Origin: Parietaria judaica
Lineage: Eukaryota; Streptophyta; Magnoliopsida; Rosales; Urticaceae
DNA length: 64,000 nucleotides
NCBI GenBank assembly: GCA_954871525.1
Contig: OX940866.1
Span: forward strand, 36,282,521 to 36,346,520
Direction: 5' to 3'
The notes under the pieces were generated by a model. The model did not search any database, was not told where the DNA came from, and saw nothing but the letters and a program-made list of their open reading frames with translations. Each line of letters begins with the position of its first letter. The stretch's first letter is position 1. A program made the position numbers and the translations under genes. Shown one piece after another: positions 58,589 to 64,000 of this stretch.

Positions 58589-59430
58589 TGTTGACGTGGT
58601 TTCCCACTTCAATCAGTCAAGTGTGACTTATGAGCGTGTGATGTTCTTGAGATTGATGATTCGATGGAGTTTGATCTCTCGCGTTGCAAGCTCTCGATTC
58701 ACTATCGATATATGTATACAAATATAAGCAATATAAATGAGACGATGAGTTTTTTATAGAGGTTCGTCCCAAGGCGGTAGTTGACTACGTCCTCTGTAAG
58801 TTTATTGCGACAAATGACATAGACGGACAGCTACAAGCAGCAGATCACGTCTAGAACAAGAGAAAAGAAAAGAAAGGTGAACTGAATACAACGAAAATCT
58901 CAAGTAAGCAGAAATGCCGGGTTGCGAGCTCTCGATATATTCTCTCAGGGATGTGTGTGTTGATCTGAGCTTGAGCTTGATATTTATAGGCTTCAATTCT
59001 TCCCGTTGGACTTCCAGGAATCGTGGGGTCTTTTCTCCGAGCTGAACGGAATGAATGGCTCGCCTTGCTACACGTGTCCCACGACTACGTTTTCTTCGTC
59101 GAGTTTGAATTATGCCCGTTGAAGACTTGACTCCGTGCTCCTGATCTTACGCTGAGGTTTGAATTGAGATGCCGGGTAGAGAATGTGACGATTCTACCCT
59201 CTTCTTCCTGGGCTTATGACGGATAGTATTGGGCCTTTGGGCTTTTTGACCGAGTGGCCTTGTATCCGTTGGGCTTTGTCTGATTGAGAGCTCTAGTGGG
59301 CTTCTCAATTGGGCTTTTATGGATATCGATCTATTCCTTTAAAATCTTTAATCTTTATTTGTAAATTTAATTAACTCACAACTTTAGTATTTTATGTCAT
59401 ATTAAATAATGACGAATTTGTACATCAACA
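58589..59430 (-). repeat. 5' LTR of the Tat-type element
   Basis: The right-hand LTR, 5' with respect to gag-pol. It has perfect TGTTGA/TCAACA ends. On the minus strand TATAAATA at 58988-58981 is the likely promoter, and AATAAA at 58806-58801 the likely polyadenylation signal, which would put the transcript start near 58950. It also contains the word CTCGATATAT next to GCGAGCTCT near 58935. Confidence 0.93.
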
Positions 59431-59435
59431 TTAAC

Positions 59436-60274
59436 CACGTATATTAACACAATAAAAACATTTTTCTTTTCTTTTTGGGTTATCGCAGCTCAAGCTTTAA
59501 AAAAATAATAATCTGAAATGTATTATTTTGGTAGTGTTCAGGCGTGATTTGTGGGTAAATGGTTGTTAGTCAACCTAATAACAGCTCCAAATATTTTCCA
59601 CGCATTTAATAAGGTATTAAGGTGTAAATTCAAATATTAGTTTCCTATTTTGTTGATTAATTAATTTCTTAATTCTTTTAATAAATAAGGATAATAAAGT
59701 CTTTTATAATAGTTAATTGCTTAGTATTAAATATTAATCAAATATTGATTATTCTGCAAAAGTTAAGTCTCAATTTGGTTAATTTGTTATAAAACTTTTT
59801 TTTTAAAATCATGATTTATATGCTATAATTCATTTATTTGTATTTATGGATAGACTTTTTGATTTCTTCTCAATGACTAAATTCATTTATATATATTTAT
59901 GCAAATTAAGTTTATCATAATAACAAAAGGAAATCACACTATGCATTTCCACGATATGTATCTGAAATGTGAATGAGATATAGTTTATAATTTTAAAATT
60001 TAAACCCAAAAATTGCTCTCGAACACTTAAAGAAGATCAAACATACAATATTTAAGCAAAATAAACACATATTCAAGAACACTGTGCCATTAAACAAAAC
60101 ACCATACCAAGAAAACTACTATATTTATTTATTTGCATTAAATTCATAAAGAATTTGCTTTTGTTGGTCCCTCGGTTATCTAATATGTTTTAATTTTACC
60201 CTTTCATGTATGTTTTTCAATTAGGGTTATATATGCAGTAGCATTTAATAAACTATACGTTGTCGTTTTATATA
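59436..60274. other. AT-rich spacer between the retrotransposon and the foldback element
   Basis: No gene or clear repeat seen. The first 40 bases (TTAACCACGTATATTAACAC) continue the pre-insertion sequence left of the retrotransposon. Confidence 0.5.
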
Positions 60275-61424
60275 GGGAAATTTGCGGCGAAAATCATCGA
60301 AGTCACTAAATTCTTGCAGATAAATCACTACCGTCTATTTTTTGCGGCAAAAATTACTAACGTCATCAATTGTTTGCAGATAAGTCACTACCGTTAATTT
60401 TTTGCGGCGAAAATCATCAAAGTCACTATATTCTTGCAGATAAATCACTAACGTCTATTTTTGCTCCAAAAGTCATTAACGTTAGTCTTTCCTTACAAAT
60501 GTTATCTGGCAACGTTAAATGACATATCACCAGCCTACATGGCATTCATCGATTGTCTCCAACAACGACAACACGCATTAGTGATAACATTATTTGAAAT
60601 AGAGATTTTTACGGCAATTGTACCATAAACTCTTAAAATTAATTTTATCGTGGCCAAAATTCTAAAAACACTAAAAAATAATCCTACCATAACTTCCAAT
60701 TTTTCCCAACAATTTTATCGTGGCGGTGAACATACCCAACCTTTAGCCATATTCTTCGATATGTACCCAACCTCAATAAATATAAGCGAAAGTACTTAAC
60801 GTCGCAATTTTTTTGCCGACCAACTAACGCCGTTAGACACCTGCCTACGTAGCCGTTAGGCTGTCTCATGTAGCGTTCCACGTGGCACAAGCCGCCACGT
60901 GGCCAAAGGGTGGGTACTTTCTCCGCAATTAACCCTAAAAGATATAAATTTATCCTATAAGAAAAACATAAAATATTTTTTTATAAATGCATATTTTATA
61001 AAATTATTTGATTATATTTGACAAAGGTACAAAAATTATTTGATTACTTAAAAAATAAAACATCTTCTTTTTATGGTACAATTGTGGTAAAAATCTCTGT
61101 TTCAAATAATGTTATCACTAATGTGTGTTGTCGTTGTTGGAGACAATTGATGAATGTCATGTAGGCTGGTGATATGTCATTTAACGTTGCCAGATAACAT
61201 TTGTAAGGAAAGACTGACGTTATTGACTTTTGGCGCAAAAATAGACGTTAGTGATTTATCTGCAAGAATATAGTGACTTTAATGATTTTCGCCGCAAAAA
61301 ATTAACGGTAGTGACTTATTTGCAAACAATTGATGACGTTAGTGATTTTTGCCGCAAAAAATAGACGGTAGTGATTTATCTGTAAAAATTTAATGACTTC
61401 GATGATTTTCGCCGCAAATTTCCC
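60275..61424. mobile_element. Mutator-like foldback element, 1150 bp, with internally repeated terminal inverted repeats
   Basis: Flanked by an exact 9-bp duplication, TTTTATATA at 60266-60274 and 61425-61433. The arms are about 350 bp each (60275-60627 and about 61069-61424) and begin GGGAAATTTGCGGCGAAAA / TTTTCGCCGCAAATTTCCC. The outer part of each arm is itself three tandem units of 60 bp, each starting GCGGC(G/A)AAAA and containing TTGCAGATAA.TCACTA. The middle (about 60628-61068) is non-coding and ends one sub-block with CCGCAATTAACCCTAAA, seen also near 3470, so another element may be nested there. No transposase is present. Confidence 0.88.
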
Positions 61425-61433
61425 TTTTATATA

Positions 61434-64000
61434 TGCCTTAAAAAATTGAAGCAACCATGCCATGTTTGACTTCTCAACGTTGCTATACAAGGCAAAAGTT
61501 TGACATTATAGCCCCATTTTCTGTTTATAATATAAGAAAAAATAATTATTAATATGCTTATACGCCAAATTTATTTTGTTTAAAAAAAAAAAAAAATTGG
61601 AACATGTATCTGGTTGGTAATTTCAAGTTCAACTTAATTAATTATAATATATGTAAAGAACACACAACGTGGGAGGCACTTTGTGAGGGAATATATGGCC
61701 ATTTTGGAGGCGAAAATCAACATGATTAACACTATTTGTTTACCTATAAACAACAATTTATATTATTACATGTCACGTTATACTTGTCTTTGGCACATCT
61801 GAAAGAAGATATTTATTATTGATTGTGAGTATCATTTATGTCATATTTTTTTCTTAAATAGAGTGTGATTATCATTGATTGTCTCAATATCTTGATAAAT
61901 TGGCAATGTAATTTGTAAGACATATTTTCGAAATTCTTCATCCCTCTTTTTTCATGTAATAAGAGACGCACCAAATGATTTGAAATTAGAGCTCGGAAGA
62001 AAAAAAAAGTTTACCAAGATTTAAATATAACCCCTAAAGTTAATTTTTTGACAAGAAAAAAATTATGTCTAATTCCCAGATACATAATTCCTGATTCTGA
62101 TATAATCACGATACTAATAGTCCATAATGAATATTTTTTAATCAAACTTTATTGATAAAAATTTAGTTAATGACCTTTATAACGTTGACAATTAACTCAA
62201 ACTACTAAAAATTTCTTAAAAAAGAATATAATCAAAGTACTATATACACTATAACAATTCTCCAAAAGCGCAAACCGGAAATTATATATATAATTAAAAA
62301 AGTTACCATGATAATCACTAAAAAATAAATAAAAATGGGAATGATTGAGTACTAGAAATATTTACACATGTAATTTACTTCATGTAGTAGTAGTATAAAT
62401 TACACCATGCCCCACTATGTTATCCTCATTATAGTAATAAGGAGACATAAATTTCAGGGCCACATTATTTGTTCCACATGTGCAAATGTGCAACAATACG
62501 ACAAATTATTCTAATTTGGCCCCACAATCTTGCCAAAAATAAAAATTACGATTAAACTATTTAGCTAAACACACTTCTAATTGTATATTTTCTATATGCT
62601 TATTCATTTATTTTTAACCATTTTGTAGTAAATTGACATATATATTGTAACGTATATATCACTTGTTGAAGATTCTCAGTGGGTTCTTAAAGAGAAAACG
62701 ATGAAAGGGTTTTCTAGGACCACATACGCATTGAGTTCTTTTTCCACTATTGTATTATCTATCCATTTTCTTGTCCTTTTTTTTTGTTTGTTTTGTTTTG
62801 TAGAGAAAAAGAATATATATATATATATATGACCAAATCATAAGTAATTTCAGAACATTATTTTTCTTTATTTTCAAGCTGACAAAGGAAGGGTAAATGA
62901 GTTTCATCATGGTTAGTATGTACTAAGCCTTCAAGAGCAAGTAACAATCCAATCATGGACTCATATTTATTTATTTTTACTGCGAAAAGATAACGGATTA
63001 TGCAGATTTTTCCTTTCTATACTTTATTACATGTTGCTTTAACGTAGAAAGGAATCAATAACCATTTTTTGAAAATTCGGAACCATAATTTCGATATCAA
63101 GAAAAACAAAGAAAGGAAGAACACCGACGTTGATCGCAATAGTCAGAATGACACTTCGGGTTCTAATTTTTTTTTTTTTTTTTTAAATTCAAGTAAAGCC
63201 CTTACTCTAAGTGATATATCACATATGTCAACCCAAGTCAATTAGTGGAAAATAATAACAAAAATAAATTAGAAAAGCCATATAGGGTTAAAAATTTGGT
63301 GTAAAGATTCTGTGATCAAAAGAAAGCCTATCCAAAAGTAATATGAAAACGAAACCATATATTATATAAGAACGTTCCTATCAAAAAATTGCCTCATTGA
63401 ATAATTCTACTTTGTGGCTAGACTTTCGAAAAATAGCTGTCCAAATTGTTTATTGTTCAATTGTTCCCTATTAAATTAGTAAATTAATTAATTAATTAAT
63501 TAACATCTTTTGTTCAGAATAGTTCAAGATATACCATGACATGAACGTTGTGGGACCAATATAAAAAAGTTGACCAATGAGAGCCTTTGATTTCACTTGC
63601 TATTTTACGCGTTCATGTGATGATGACAGATAATACAATTTTTTTTATTTTTATTTTTGCTTCAATTTTTAATTAGAGAAGCTTCTTTGATGTTGTTGAG
63701 TTATGAGAAAATTGTGTTAAGGACAAAAATCCCTTCATTGTAGTAAGATATGGACATGGTAGATTTGTATGTATATTGATTTCTGTATTGTTTATATATA
63801 ATTATTTGACTTGGTCTTCAAAGTTTGTTATGTGTGTCTTCATTTTCTTTTACCATCTTAAGATTGTTTTGGACATAGAAGAAAAAAAATAATCATATAT
63901 TAAACCTAAGGTTAGTTTTTCGCTTGCGACGGAGATTCTCGTGAAATATAAAAGGTAAATTTTGGATCGATAAAAACATATTCTTATCAGATGCTCATCG
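61434..64000. other. Gene-poor AT-rich DNA to the window end
   Basis: I see no convincing exon on either strand. There are poly-A/T runs near 61578 and 63170, an AT run at 62814-62830 and an ATTA run at 63480-63503. A distant promoter of a gene beyond 64000 cannot be excluded. Confidence 0.5.

Larger units (their letters stand above)
48089..59430 (-). mobile_element. Ty3/gypsy LTR retrotransposon, Tat-type, 11.3 kb, structurally complete but coding-defective
   Basis: Two LTRs of 844 and 842 bp with TGTTGA...TCAACA ends are bordered by the exact 5-bp duplication TTAAC (48084-48088 and 59431-59435). All internal coding for gag and pol is on the minus strand, so the 5' LTR is the right one. Order in transcription direction: 5' LTR, primer-binding site, gag, RT-RNase H-second RNase H-integrase, 38-bp tandem repeats, an antisense spliced gene, 3' LTR. 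The second RNase H domain, the absence of a chromodomain and the antisense open frame between pol and the 3' LTR are features of the Tat lineage. The LTRs differ by about 13 substitutions and 2 indels, indicating a recent insertion. Confidence 0.95.

Noticed and set aside
60275..61424. Reading the 60-bp units as a CRISPR-like or satellite array
   Set aside because: Units are directly adjacent without spacers, occur in mirrored arms, and are enclosed by a 9-bp target duplication, as in a Mutator-like foldback.

Overview
This is nuclear DNA of a flowering plant, most likely a eudicot. The genes are intron-rich with plant-type splice sites, the spacers are AT-rich, and every recognisable product is a plant protein (a chloroplast FtsZ, an MBOAT wax synthase, EDM2, a plant fimbrin, a vacuolar NHX). 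I cannot name the species. I rebuilt exon-intron structures by joining reading frames at splice sites and checking phase. All seven spliced host genes give uninterrupted frames of family-typical length.

Layout. 1-52: the last codons of an unidentified plus-strand gene. 1147-2573: SYP51/52-type Qc-SNARE. 3691-13468: exocyst subunit SEC5 (21 exons). 14684-18074: TAF6 (12 exons). 18454-20533 (minus): plastid division FtsZ1. 21218-22243 (minus): single-exon wax synthase-like acyltransferase. 23307-30074 (minus): EDM2-type PHD-finger protein (18 coding exons). 31734-35013 (minus): fimbrin. 35-42.7 kb: gene-poor, with several DNA-transposon remnants. 42698-46199 (minus): NHX3-type Na+(K+)/H+ antiporter. 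48089-59430: an 11.3-kb Ty3/gypsy element of the Tat type, complete with LTRs and target-site duplication, in minus orientation. 59.4-64 kb: gene-poor, with a 1.15-kb Mutator-like foldback element.

The genes are ordinary single-copy housekeeping and trafficking genes with no shared pathway. From memory, the order FtsZ1, wax synthase, EDM2, fimbrin, NHX3 matches the Arabidopsis chromosome 5 interval around At5g55280-At5g55470, so the right half of the genic region is a conserved syntenic block.

Most notable. (1) The Tat element carries a separate four-exon gene in antisense, with its own TATA-like box, convergent to gag-pol. (2) The same copy has multiple lesions: no visible protease, YIAD at the reverse-transcriptase active site, and a TAG inside integrase. 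Its gag and pol frames are separated by a single UAG followed by CAACUA, which fits the tobamovirus-type leaky-stop pattern. (3) Four introns appear to be GC-AG. (4) Three DNA transposons can be delimited to the base by target-site duplications: an 8-bp hAT type and two 9-bp Mutator types. (5) SEC5 and TAF6 share a stretch of 5' leader. (6) The SNARE has His where the central-layer Gln is expected.
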